Shown one piece after another: positions 53,314 through 62,333 of a stretch of DNA of 64,000 nt. Source of the stretch: Acidimicrobiia bacterium. GTDB taxonomy: Bacteria > Actinomycetota > Acidimicrobiia > IMCC26256 > PALSA-610. The translations under genes and the position numbers were made by a program. The stretch is from NCBI GenBank assembly GCA_026002935.1, contig BPGH01000001.1:483965-547964 (forward strand), in the 5' to 3' direction. The notes under the pieces were generated by a model, which was not told the origin of the DNA, made no database searches, and worked only from the letters and a program-made list of their open reading frames with translations. Numbering within the stretch: the stretch's first letter is position 1; every line of letters starts with the position of its first letter.

Positions 53314-54225
53314 TCAGGCGCGGGAGCGCAGCAGCGCGCGCGTCCGCTCGCGCTCCTCGGGCGTGCCGCCGATCTCGACCGCCGCGAAGTCGGTCGCCCC
53401 GGCGTGCGCGATCTCGTCGAGCGCCGCGCCGACGGCCTGCTCGTCACCGACGATGCACACGTCCTGGGGTCCCTCGGCACCCTCGCGGTCGAGCATCGCC
53501 CGGTAGGAGGGGAGCTCCCCGTATCGGGCGAAGGCCCGCGCGGCGAAGGCGCGCACCTCGGCTTCCCGGTCGGTGACCACGACGGGGAGGCTGCACACGA
53601 TGCGGGGTGCGGGGCGCCCGGCTCGGGCGGCGGCGTCGCCGATCGTCGGGGCGACGTGCTCGCGGATGGTGCGCGGCCCGACCATCCACAGCACCGTGCC
53701 GTCGGTCCGCTCTCCGGCGAGCCGCAGCATCTGCGGGCCGAGCGCGGCGAGCATCACCGACGGCGGCTCGACCGGCGGGCGCGGCTGGTCGACGTGCGCC
53801 GAGAACAGCTGCCCGTCGTGGTCGGCACGTCCCTCGCGCAGGAGGGCGTCGAGGATCGTCAGGTACTCGCGGATGTGCCGCAGCGGCGGATCCCAGCGCA
53901 TGCGGAGCCGTTCCTCGACGCTCGGCCGGTGCGACACGCCGACACCGAGGACGAGGCGGCCGGGGAGTGCCGCCTGCGCCGTGAGCGCCTGCGCGGCGAG
54001 CACGGTCGGGTGGCGCCCGTAGGTGGCGACGACCGCGGTGCCGACCTCGGCGGGCGCCGCGCCGGATGCGCCGACGACCGCGAGGACCGCGAGCGCGTCG
54101 AGCAGCGTCGTCTGCGCGAGCCAGAACGAACCGAACCCGTCGGCGCGTGCCCCGCGCGCGGCGTCGAGCACGTCCTCGAGCCGGCCCGACAGCGTGGCGG
54201 CCGAGCCGTTGATCGCGATGCGCAC
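53314..54225 (-). CDS. LLM class (F420-dependent-type) oxidoreductase
   Basis: 303 residues of luciferase-like TIM barrel. 'DGFGSFWLAQTTLLDALAVL', 'VATYGRHPTVLAAQALTAQA', 'GRLVLGVGVSHRPSVEERL' and 'LAALGPQMLRLAGERTDGTV' are typical of actinobacterial F420-linked members. Substrate unknown. GTG start, 7 nt after TAGCGT (acgcta at 54233-54238 on the plus strand). Confidence 0.87.
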   Translation of the reverse strand: MRIAINGSAATLSGRLEDVLDAARGARADGFGSFWLAQTTLLDALAVLAVVGASGAAPAEVGTAVVATYGRHPTVLAAQALTAQAALPGRLVLGVGVSHRPSVEERLRMRWDPPLRHIREYLTILDALLREGRADHDGQLFSAHVDQPRPPVEPPSVMLAALGPQMLRLAGERTDGTVLWMVGPRTIREHVAPTIGDAAARAGRPAPRIVCSLPVVVTDREAEVRAFAARAFARYGELPSYRAMLDREGAEGPQDVCIVGDEQAVGAALDEIAHAGATDFAAVEIGGTPEERERTRALLRSRA

Positions 54226-54396
54226 GATCCCGACGCTACGCGCCGGCGGTGCCGGGCGCCGGGGCACGCGACCGCCGGCCCGTGCGGCCGCCTCTCTCCG
54301 CGCCCCGGCGGACGCCGCCTACGCCGGGTGCGCCGGATCGGCGCCCCGGGCGGCCCGCGGGCGGAGGCCGTACGCTCGGGGCCGGAGGGAGGCCCC

Positions 54397-55959
54397 ATGG
54401 CGGAGCCCGCGCGACCGCGCCCGCGGCGCGGTGTCGAGATGCGCGAGCGAGTCCTGCACGAGCTCGGCATCGACACGATCGCGTGGTCCGCGGACGGCCG
54501 CGGCTTCGGGTACGTCGCCCGCCTCGGGCGCGCGCTGCCGCTCGGTGGCTACGTGCGGATCACGACCCCGGCGGGCGACGTGCTGCTCGGGCAGGTGCAG
54601 TCGCGCCGGGTGGCGCAGTCGGACCTCGGGACCGTCGGCGGCCCGGGTGGGGTCGCGCTGCGGGTCCCGGTGCGCCACCTCGAAGGTGGCGGCCGGCTCC
54701 TCGCACGCATCGCGGGCCGGCGACTCGGGCCGCTCGACGGAGCGGCGGGCTTCGGTGACGCGAGCGTCGCGCCCGCGACCGCGCGGGACGTCGCCGCGCA
54801 CCGCCGCGCCGAGATCGGCGGGAGCACGGCGATGGAGCTCGGCGTGCTCACGCACGCACCGGGTGTGCGGGCGGATGTCCGCGCCGCAGGGTTCAACCGC
54901 CACACGTTGCTGTGCGGGCAGTCGGGTTCGGGCAAGACCTTCGCGACGGGTGTGTTGCTCGAGCAGATCCTGGCGAACACGACGCTCCCCTTCATCGTGC
55001 TCGACCCCAACTCCGACCACGTGCACCTGGCGGAGCTGCGGTCGTTCGAGGACTACAACCGGACGCGGCGGGTGCCGCTGTCGCGCTCGGCGTACGAGCG
55101 GCTCGCGGCGCGGTACCGGCGCGCGGCGTCCGGTGTGAGCATCGCGAGCACGCGCCCCGGCGACGTGGCGCTGAAGGCGCGCTTCAGCCACCTGACGATC
55201 GACGAACAGGCGCTGTGCCTGCGTCTCGACCCGATCCGCGACATCGAGGAGTACAACCTCGTCGTCCACCTCGTCGCGGGGATGGCGGGCCGCAACTACA
55301 CGGTCGCGGACCTCGTGGAGGCGGCGCACCGGACGGAAGGACCCGTCGGCCGCAGGCTCGCGCAGCGCATCGAGAACCTGCGGGTCGCGGACTGGCGCAT
55401 CTGGGCGGCGAACGACGAGCCCGCGATCGGTGACACCCCGTTCGACCGGCGCGGCATGGTGGTCGACACGGGGTCGCTCGACGACCCGCGGGAGCGGGCC
55501 GTCGCGGCGCTCGTGCTGTTCGGGCGGCTGCGACGGCGCGACGGGCGCTCGCCCTTGCTCGTCGTGATCGACGAGGCGCACGACGTGTGCCCCCCGCGCA
55601 GTGACGACGCGCTCGGGGAGGCCGTCACCGCGCACGTCGCCTGGGCGGCGGGCGAGGGGAGGAAGTACGGCACGTTCCTGTTGCTCGCGACCCAGCGCCC
55701 GCAGAAGCTGCACCCCAACGTCGTCTCGCAGTGCGAGAACATCGTGTTGATGCGGGTGAACTCGCACACCGACCGGGACCACCTCGCGGCGCTGTTCTCA
55801 CAGGTGCCGGAGGAGCTCGTGCAGGAGTCGGCAGCGTTCGGTCTCGGGGAGGCGCTCGTCGCCGGCCCGTGCGCGCCGACCCCCGCGATGGTGACGATCG
55901 GCGGTCGTCTCAGCGTCGAGGGCGGCGCCGACCTGCCGACCGACTGGGCGCGCGGCTGA
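54397..55959 (+). CDS. HerA/DUF87-like ATPase
   Basis: 520 residues. An N-terminal beta-barrel-like region (about 25-150) precedes a RecA-type ATPase of the FtsK-HerA group: Walker A 'LLCGQSGSGKTFATGVLLEQ', Walker B 'PLLVVIDEAHDVCPP', sensor 'LLATQRPQKLHPNV' and an arginine region in 'NSHTDRDHLAALFS'. HerA proteins pump DNA in repair or defence, often with the nuclease NurA; none is adjacent. ATG with GGAGGGAGG upstream. Monocistronic. Confidence 0.87.
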   Translation: MAEPARPRPRRGVEMRERVLHELGIDTIAWSADGRGFGYVARLGRALPLGGYVRITTPAGDVLLGQVQSRRVAQSDLGTVGGPGGVALRVPVRHLEGGGRLLARIAGRRLGPLDGAAGFGDASVAPATARDVAAHRRAEIGGSTAMELGVLTHAPGVRADVRAAGFNRHTLLCGQSGSGKTFATGVLLEQILANTTLPFIVLDPNSDHVHLAELRSFEDYNRTRRVPLSRSAYERLAARYRRAASGVSIASTRPGDVALKARFSHLTIDEQALCLRLDPIRDIEEYNLVVHLVAGMAGRNYTVADLVEAAHRTEGPVGRRLAQRIENLRVADWRIWAANDEPAIGDTPFDRRGMVVDTGSLDDPRERAVAALVLFGRLRRRDGRSPLLVVIDEAHDVCPPRSDDALGEAVTAHVAWAAGEGRKYGTFLLLATQRPQKLHPNVVSQCENIVLMRVNSHTDRDHLAALFSQVPEELVQESAAFGLGEALVAGPCAPTPAMVTIGGRLSVEGGADLPTDWARG

Positions 55960-56023
55960 GCCGGTGCGGCCGGCCCCGGGGGGCCGCGCCGTCCCGGCCC
56001 GCGCCGGGCCGGGACCCGTCGCC

Positions 56024-56029
56024 TACACT
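56024..56029 (+). promoter_or_regulatory. tRNA-Arg -10 box
   Basis: TACACT at 56024-56029. The distance to the mature tRNA (about 66 nt after the expected start) implies a 5' leader removed by RNase P. Confidence 0.45.
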
Positions 56030-56101
56030 GGCCCGCGCTCCGGTGGCCCGCGCACCGGCCCCGTCCCGTCGGACGCGGGCGCGTGGTCGTCGGCGCGGCC
56101 G

Positions 56102-56174
56102 GCGCTCGTAGCTCAATGGATAGAGCATCTGACTACGGATCAGAAGGTTGGGGGTTCGAGTCCCTCCGAGCGCG
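56102..56174 (+). tRNA. tRNA-Arg (ACG)
   Basis: 73 nt. Acceptor GCGCTCG/CGAGCGC. The anticodon stem TCTGA/TCAGA encloses CTACGGA, anticodon ACG. T-loop GTTCGAG. CCA is not encoded (CTG follows). The 3' end is partly duplicated 115 bp downstream. Confidence 0.95.
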
Positions 56175-56270
56175 CTGATCGGATCCAGCGATTCGCCGTA
56201 CGGGCTCTGGTCAGGGCGGATATCGGGGTTCACGCCAGGGCCTCGGCGGTGCGGCGGACACCGGCCGGTT

Positions 56271-56288
56271 TCGAGTCCCTCCGATCGC
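56271..56288 (+). repeat. partial copy of tRNA-Arg 3' end (att-like)
   Basis: tcgagtccctccgatcgc matches the tRNA 3' segment at 56156-56173 at 17 of 18 bases. Such copies arise when elements integrate into tRNA genes and restore their 3' ends. No integrase gene lies nearby. The 165-bp gap between tRNA-Arg and the PPOX gene holds only this. Confidence 0.5.
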
Positions 56289-56339
56289 ACCTCGGGGGCC
56301 GGGGCCGAGGCGCGACCCGAGGGCGGCGTTCGGCCGGTC

Positions 56340-56819
56340 CTAGTCGCGTTCGACGACGCGCAGCCCCCGCGTCGGCGTCCAGGACTCGACGACGAGGCGC
56401 GTGGCCTCCGGGTCGAGGCGGGTGATCACGACCTCGGTGATGTCGGCGACGAACAGCTCGCCGTCGGACCCGGCCTGATCCCCGCCCGCGTCGTCGGTCC
56501 TGACGGCGCCGGCGGGGACGGCGCGACCCGCGATCCTGGCCTCGCCCGGCCAGTCCTTCTCCCCGCCCTCCTCCGGGTGGATGGTCGGGCCGTGGAGCGC
56601 GAAGCGCGGATCCCGCCGGAGGTCCGCGCCCTTGCGGGAGCCGCTCATCGAACCGAAGCGGAGCTCACCGTCGGCGACCTCGCACTCGATCCCCGAGATG
56701 CGCGGCGCGCCGTCGGCGCGCAGCGTCGCGATCGTCTTGTGACGCCCGGCGTCGAGCAGGCTCCGTACCCGCTGCGCGAAGTCCGGCTCGGCCTCCTCGA
56801 ACGCCTTCCAACTCGGCAT
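56340..56819 (-). CDS. pyridoxamine 5'-phosphate oxidase family protein
   Basis: 159 residues, split-barrel flavin/F420-binding fold. 'HKTIATLRADGAPRISGIEC' and 'SRKGADLRRDPRFALHG' are typical of the family. Probably an F420- or FMN-binding reductase of unknown substrate. Start at ATG 56819 (MPSWKAFEEAEP), 8 nt after TACGCT. Confidence 0.8.
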   Translation of the reverse strand: MPSWKAFEEAEPDFAQRVRSLLDAGRHKTIATLRADGAPRISGIECEVADGELRFGSMSGSRKGADLRRDPRFALHGPTIHPEEGGEKDWPGEARIAGRAVPAGAVRTDDAGGDQAGSDGELFVADITEVVITRLDPEATRLVVESWTPTRGLRVVERD

Positions 56820-56920
56820 CGCCGCGCAGCGTATCGAGGCGGGAGCCTGGGAGGGATGCGGGCCCGGCCGTCGTGCTGCCGACGCGGCGCAGGATCGACC
56901 GACCAGGAGGACCAGGCACG

Positions 56921-57526
56921 GTGATCTCCGTTGCACTCTTCGACGTCGACGGTGTGGTCCGCCACTACGAACCGCCGGACCCCGTCGAGGCTCGTTGGGG
57001 GCTCCCGCAAGGCGTCCTCGCCGACGCGGCCTTCGACACCGATCTGCTGCGCCGCCTCACGACCGGCGTGCTGACCCGCGAGGCCTGGGTGCGTGAGATC
57101 GGCGACCGGGTCGGGAACCACCGCGCTGCTCGCGACTGGGCGTCGCGCCCCGGCCGCGTCGATCAAGACGTGCTCCGCGTCATCGGCGATCTCCGCGCCG
57201 GCGGATGTCCGGTCGTGTTGTTCAGCAACGGCTCCGACGAGCTCCGCAGGGAGCTGGCAGCTCTCGACGTCACCCGGCACGTCGACGGCGTCGTGAACAG
57301 CGCCGAGCTCGGGGTGGCCAAACCGGATCGGGCTGCGTTCGAGAGGGCGTGCGAGGTCGTCGGCTGCAGTCCCGGTTCGGCCGCGTTCGTCGACGACTCG
57401 CCGGCGAACGTCGACGCAGCGGCCGGCCTCGGCATGAGAACGCATCGCTACACGGCCGTCCCCGCGCTGCGGCAGTTCCTCGACGAACTGGGTCTCGCCG
57501 GCGTGGGGCGGGGCGCATCCCCCTGA
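56921..57526 (+). CDS. HAD superfamily hydrolase
   Basis: 201 residues. Motif I 'LFDVDGVVRHY' with the nucleophile Asp, motif II 'LFSNGSDE', motif III Lys in 'ELGVAKPDRAAFERA' and motif IV 'AFVDDSPANV'. A phosphatase of the HAD-IA type. AGGAGG 10 nt before the GTG. Base composition is less extreme than in the first 55 kb. Confidence 0.88.
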   Translation: MISVALFDVDGVVRHYEPPDPVEARWGLPQGVLADAAFDTDLLRRLTTGVLTREAWVREIGDRVGNHRAARDWASRPGRVDQDVLRVIGDLRAGGCPVVLFSNGSDELRRELAALDVTRHVDGVVNSAELGVAKPDRAAFERACEVVGCSPGSAAFVDDSPANVDAAAGLGMRTHRYTAVPALRQFLDELGLAGVGRGASP

Positions 57527-57650
57527 CGGTCGACCTCGTCGCCTGCATCGAACACACCCTCGGCTCGGTCTCGCGCAGCGTCGCGACGCGGGCCGAGGGT
57601 CGGCATCGGCTCGGAGGAGAGCCGGTCCGTCCCCCGACGAGCGAGGAGCA

Positions 57651-59166
57651 GTGAGCACACCGATGACCGAGCACTCAGTGGTGATCGCCGGCGGTGGCCC
57701 GACCGGATTGATGTTGGCGGCCGAGCTCGCGCTCGCCGACGTCGATGTTGCGATCGTCGAGCGGCGCGCCACCCAGGAACTCGAGAGCGTCGCGCGCGGG
57801 CGGTCTGCACGCGCGCACGATCGAAGTCCTCGACCAGCGAGGCGTCGCCGACCGGTTTCTCGCGGAGGGACAGGTGCACCCAACGGTCGGCTACGGCCAG
57901 ATTCTGCTCGACGTCAGCGACCTCCCGACCCGGCACAACTACCTGCTGGCCCTCTGGCAGAAGGACTTCGAGCGCATCATGGCCGACTGGGTCGCCGAAC
58001 TCGGGGTGCCCATTCTGCGTGGTCGCGAGGTCGAGGGCTTCACGCAGGACGACCGCGGCGTCGTCGTCGACGTCACGGATGGCATGTCGCTGCGAGCCGA
58101 CTACCTCGTGGGGTGCGACGGTGGGCGGAGCCTGATCCGAAGAACGGCCGGCATCGGCTTCCCGGGCGTGGACGCCTCCGTCAGCTTCATGATCGCCGAG
58201 GTCGTCATGGCCGAGGAACCGACGGTGGGCGTGCGTCCGGAGGGTGGCGGTATCGGACCGATCGATCGCGACGGCGGCGGGAGGAGCTACTACCGCGTGG
58301 TGCTGCGGGAGGACCGCGTCGACCACGAGAGCGAGCCCACTCTCGATGACCTGTGCCGAGCTCTCGTCGCCGCTTACGGAACCGACTTCGGCGCGCACAG
58401 CCCGAGGTGGATCTCGCGTTTCGACGACACGAGCCGTCAAGCCGCTTCCTACCGGAGCGGGCGGGTTCTCCTGGCAGGTGACGCCGCCCACGTCCACGGT
58501 CCCTTCGGGGGGCAAGGCCTGAACACCGGCGTACAGGACGCCGTGAACCTGGGATGGAAGCTCGCCCAGGTCGTCCACGGCCACTCGCCCGACACCATCT
58601 TGGACACCTACCACGCGGAACGTCATCCCGTCGCCGCCCGCGTCCTGCGCAACACGATGGCCCAGGCGGCGCTCAACAACCCCGACGAGCGGCACCTGGC
58701 GCTACGCGACACCGTGACCGAGCTGCTGCAGATGGACGAGCCGCGCCGGCGGATCGCCGCCGAGATCACCGGGCTCGACATCAACTACGACCTCGGGGGC
58801 GGACACCCGCTACTCGGGCGGCGAATGCCCGATCTCGACCTGCTCACCACCGACGGGCCGATGCGCGTGTTCGAACTCCTCCACGAGGCTCGACCTGTGT
58901 TGCTCGACCTCGGTGAACCCGGGCGGTTCGACGTCTCCCCCTGGACGCCTCGCGTCCGGTTGGTCGAAGCGCAGTTCACGGGTCGCTGGGAGCTCCCCGT
59001 TCTGGGCGAGGTCCCGGCGCCCTCGGCCGTCGCGATCCGACCCGACGGACACGTCGCCTGGGTCGGAGACGCCCCCGACCCCGAACCGGCCCGCGCCCTG
59101 CGCGCATGGTTCGGATCGAGCCGGGGCACTGCGCGACCCGCGGGCGGAGCCGGCGCGAATGGCTGA
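57651..59166 (+). CDS. FAD-dependent aromatic monooxygenase (rifampicin-monooxygenase-like), one frameshift
   Basis: About 505 residues, class A flavoprotein hydroxylase. FAD motif 'VVIAGGGPTGLMLAAELALA', DG motif 'LVGCDGGRSLIRRTAGIGFP', and 'GDAAHVHGPFGGQGLNTGVQ'. A C-terminal thioredoxin-like domain begins 'HPLLGRRMPDLDL'. One extra base at 57792-57797 splits 'ATQELES' from 'SRAGGLHARTIEVLDQRG'. The 'GLHARTIEVLDQRG' signature resembles rifampicin monooxygenases, so antibiotic inactivation is possible; degradation of a phenolic compound is the alternative. GAGGAG before the GTG. Confidence 0.85.
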
Positions 59167-59189
59167 TGCGTCACGCGGGGACGCGACGC

Positions 59190-59470
59190 CGGGTCATGCC
59201 GTCGTGTGCATCCGGTCCCGTATCGGCGGATCCCCGCGGCCGCCACGTACAGCCCGGGCTCGGCGCTGCGATCCTGCGCGACCGTGGCGGCGTACCCGGC
59301 GGCCCCGGGCCTCGCCCCTGCGTCACGCGCGTCGTCGCTGGTGCGCCATCGGGCGACGTTCACCACGCGCCGGCCGTCGGGGTTCGCGACGAGGGTCGAG
59401 GCGACGAGCCCCGGTCGGCGGCGGATCACCTCGGTCGCCGTGCCGGATGCGTCGCGCGGACCCTGGTGAT
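59190..59470 (-). pseudogene. remnant of an antibiotic-biosynthesis-monooxygenase (ABM) fold protein
   Basis: On the minus strand the stretch 'TEVIRRRPGLVASTLVANPD', then 'GRRVVNVARWRTSDDARDAG' and ending 'DRSAEPGLYVAAAG' looks like the core of an ABM domain. There is no start codon with sensible N-terminus and no stop at the expected end, so it is probably decayed or frameshifted. It occupies the 400-bp gap between the FAD monooxygenase and the cupin gene. Confidence 0.35.
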
Positions 59471-59566
59471 GCACCGCCCGGACGAGCTCGCGCAATGGAA
59501 CGTCCCGGCGGATCGCGGGGGCCGGTGCCCGCCGCCGCGCCGGCGCGCGTGCCCTACCGTTGCGCC

Positions 59567-60097
59567 GTGACGACGCCACCCGCCAGCCCCCGCGTCCCCG
59601 GCCTCGAGCCGGTGTTCCGGCACCTCGACGACCCGGACGTGCCGTGGCAGCAGGTGAAGCGGCAGCGCAACGCCGACGGCACCGAGTCTTCGGTGTGGGA
59701 GAAGTGGCTCGCGTTCTCGGCCGATCCCCCCTACCTCTCCCTCTACGCGCGCTACGACCCCGGGATGATCGTGCGGCGCCACGGCCACTACGGGCCGCAC
59801 GTCGTGTTCGTCCTCGCGGGGACCCTGTGGTGCGACGACCGGCCCTGCCCGGCGGGTACGCACATCGAGCTGCCGTTCGGCGCGGCGTTCGGGCCCCTGC
59901 GGGCAGGCCCCGACGGGGCCACCCTGTTCGAGGTGATGATGGGCGACCCGCGCTCGTGGAGCGACGAGCCGGAGGCGTTCGAGGCGGCGCTCGCGCGCCA
60001 CGGTGTCGAGCCGCTGCCCGACGTCCCGTTGGAGTTCCCGCCCTGGCTCGAGGACCTGCGCGCCCGGTGGCTGCCGGGGAGGCAGGAGGGCGGTTGA
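59567..60097 (+). CDS. cupin-fold protein
   Basis: 176 residues. A single cupin barrel with 'IVRRHGHYGPHVVFVLAGTL' (the H-x-H and later region of cupin motif 1) and 'CPAGTHIELPFGAAFGPLRA'. Probably binds a metal; enzyme or sensor role unknown. GTG 6 nt after TACCGT (59555-59560). Confidence 0.75.
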   Translation: MTTPPASPRVPGLEPVFRHLDDPDVPWQQVKRQRNADGTESSVWEKWLAFSADPPYLSLYARYDPGMIVRRHGHYGPHVVFVLAGTLWCDDRPCPAGTHIELPFGAAFGPLRAGPDGATLFEVMMGDPRSWSDEPEAFEAALARHGVEPLPDVPLEFPPWLEDLRARWLPGRQEGG

Positions 60098-60263
60098 TGC
60101 CGTGACGCCGCGCTTGCGGCACGACCGAGCTCCACAGCACAAAGTCGGGCGACCTGTGCCCGCAGCGTGCCGCCGCGATCCTGTGCTCGGGGGCACATAT
60201 GTTCTCGTCCGGGTCGTCCGTAGGCTCGCGGGCGGACGACGGAGACGACGGGGGAGCGACGGG

Positions 60264-61450
60264 ATGCGGCTGAGCGACGACGTCCTGGTGTCCGACCGGG
60301 CCGCCGAGCGGCGGGCCTGCTGGATCGCCGAGACCTCGGGCCTGATGCAGTCGCCGGCCGACACGCCGATGCTCCAGCCCTACGAGGTGTACGACCAGGA
60401 CCTGTTCGACCTGGAGATGATCCGCGTCTTCGGCCGCTCGTGGGTCTGGCTCGGCGACACCGAGGACCTGCGCGAGGCCGGCGACTACATCACCGGCCAG
60501 ATCGGCTACCAGCCGGTCATCGTCGTCCGCCAGACCGACGGCAGCGTCAAGGGGTTCCTCAACAACTGCCGCCACCGCGCGTCGGGCCTCGCGTTCGAGC
60601 CCGCCGGTCACTGCGGAAAGACCCTCACCTGCCCGTACCACAACTGGGCGTACGCGATCGACGGCGCCTCGTCGGCGTCCCCGACGAGAAGCGCATGTAC
60701 CCCGACGGCCTCGACAAGGAGCGCTACGGCCTCGTGCCGATCCGGGTCGAGGTCGCGTGGGACAAGCTCGTCTTCGGCTGCCTGTCGCGCAAGGCGCCGT
60801 CGTTCCGCGAATGGATCGCGCCGCTCGCCGATCGCTACGACCGATACGGCATCGGCCGCTTCACCCGCTACCACCGCGACCTCGACCGGGTGTACCCGAT
60901 CAACTGGAAGGCCTTCGCCGAGAACTCGAACGACGACTACCACGTGCGGTTCGTGCACCGGCGCCTCAACGACCGCCGCCGCAGCCTCGACACGATCGTG
61001 CGCTTCGCGGGGCGCACGTGCAGCGGGTACAAGCCGCACAAGCTCGAGGTGGACGACCCCTCGGGCGGGCGGCGCGACCTGCCCGAGGAGGACCTGAAGG
61101 GCCACTACGCCGACTTCATCTACCCGAACCTGACGCCGCTGCCCTACCCGACGCAGCTCATCATGGTGCGCGCCGACCCCATCGCCCCGGACCGCACCCG
61201 GCTGTTCTCGCGCATCTACGGCCTCGACAAGACGATCGAGGAGCAGGACGCGGAGCTCGACAGCCTGGAGCAGACCAACCGGGAGGACACCGACATGGTG
61301 ACCGAGCTCATGCGCAACCTCCGCTCGCCGTTCTACCGCGTCGGCCCGCCGACGACGTGGGAGGGCCGTGCCGCGCACATCATGAAGCTGGTCCGCGAAG
61401 ACGTCGCGACGCCGCTCGCGCCCGACGAGTTCGACGGGCCCGTCAACTGA
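60264..61450 (+). CDS. Rieske non-heme iron oxygenase alpha subunit (one frameshift)
   Basis: About 396 residues. Rieske [2Fe-2S] ligands Cys102, His104, Cys123 and His126 ('NNCRHRASG', 'LTCPYHNWAYAIDG'). The mononuclear iron site is in 'NSNDDYHVRFVHRRLND'. It uses O2 and reduced ferredoxin to hydroxylate or demethylate an aromatic or alicyclic substrate. A single missing base near 60663-60668 separates 'YAIDG' from 'LVGVPDEKRMYPDG'. The upstream 166 bp hold a TAGGCT box and GGGGGAG site. First gene of a run with VOC, SnoaL-like and aldolase genes. Confidence 0.88.
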
Positions 61451-61460
61451 GAGGTGCCCG

Positions 61461-61932
61461 ATGCTGACCCGACCGCGCTGGACCCACGTCGCCATCCCGG
61501 TGAGCGACCTCGACCGGGCGATCGAGTTCTACACGACGCTGACGCCGCTCGTCGTCGTCGCCCGCAACGAGGACGAGAACGGCCGCGGCGCGTGGCTGTC
61601 CAACGACAAGCAGGTCGAGGACCCGTTCGTGCTCGTGATCGCCGAGTTCCTCCCGGAGGTCGCCGAGCGCTTCGGCCAGGAGCCCGGCAAGCCGCACCCC
61701 ACGCTCGCGCCGTTCGCGCACATCGGGATCGAGCTGCCGCGGCGCGAGGACGTCGACGCGGTCGCCCAACGCGCGCGGGAGATGGGGCGCGCTGCACTGG
61801 GAGCCGCGCGAGATGGCCGCGCACATCGGCTACATCTGTGCGGCGAAGGATCCCGACGGCAACGTCATCGAGTTCTCGCACAACCAGAAGGTGTACTCGA
61901 CGATCCGAGAGCTCTGGGGCGACGGGCGGTGA
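61461..61932 (+). CDS. VOC (glyoxalase/dioxygenase) family protein, one frameshift
   Basis: About 156 residues. 'WTHVAIPVSDLDRAIEFYTT' opens the fold, and the metal ligands would be His in 'THVAIPV', His in 'FAHIGIEL' and Glu in 'DGNVIEFSH'. One extra base near 61786-61792 separates 'AREMG' from 'ALHWEPREMAAHIGYICAAK'. It follows the Rieske gene by 10 bp with a GAGG site; its stop overlaps the next start (GTGA). Possibly a ring-cleavage dioxygenase or isomerase of the pathway. Confidence 0.8.
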
Positions 61933-62333
61933 CGATCCGCGAGGTCGTCGCGCGCTACCTGGGCGCGCTCAACGCCCACGACGCCGACGCCGCCTGCGCC
62001 TGCGTGAGCGAGGACTTCCACAACGAGCACACCGCCGCCGGGGCGACCAGCGTCCGCGGCCGCGCCGCGTACCGCGAGCGCCTCCCGCAGTTCCTCGCCC
62101 GGTTCCGCGACCTCCACTACGAGGTCGAGGACTGGATCGTCGACGGCGACCGGGCGGCGGTGCCGTACCGCATGACCTGCACGTACACCGGCGACGACGG
62201 CGCCGGGCACCCGGTCGCGATCCGCGGCATGTTCCGCTTCCGGGTCGCCGGCGGGCTGATCGTCCACCGGGTCGACTACTGGGACTCCGCCGAGTTCGCC
62301 CGCCAGACCACGACCGCAGCGAGGACCCCGTGA
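61929..62333 (+). CDS. SnoaL-like nuclear transport factor 2 fold protein
   Basis: 134 residues. 'VARYLGALNAHDADAACACV' then 'DFHNEHTAAGATSVRGRAAY' and 'GMFRFRVAGGLIVHRVDYWD' are typical of SnoaL-like polyketide cyclase or ketosteroid-isomerase-fold proteins. Overlaps both neighbours by 4 nt, so it is part of the same operon. Exact reaction unknown. Confidence 0.82.
   Translation: MTIREVVARYLGALNAHDADAACACVSEDFHNEHTAAGATSVRGRAAYRERLPQFLARFRDLHYEVEDWIVDGDRAAVPYRMTCTYTGDDGAGHPVAIRGMFRFRVAGGLIVHRVDYWDSAEFARQTTTAARTP

Noticed and set aside
56175..57526. A complete integrative element at tRNA-Arg
   Set aside because: No integrase, excisionase or replication genes are seen; only a 3'-end copy and a composition change.
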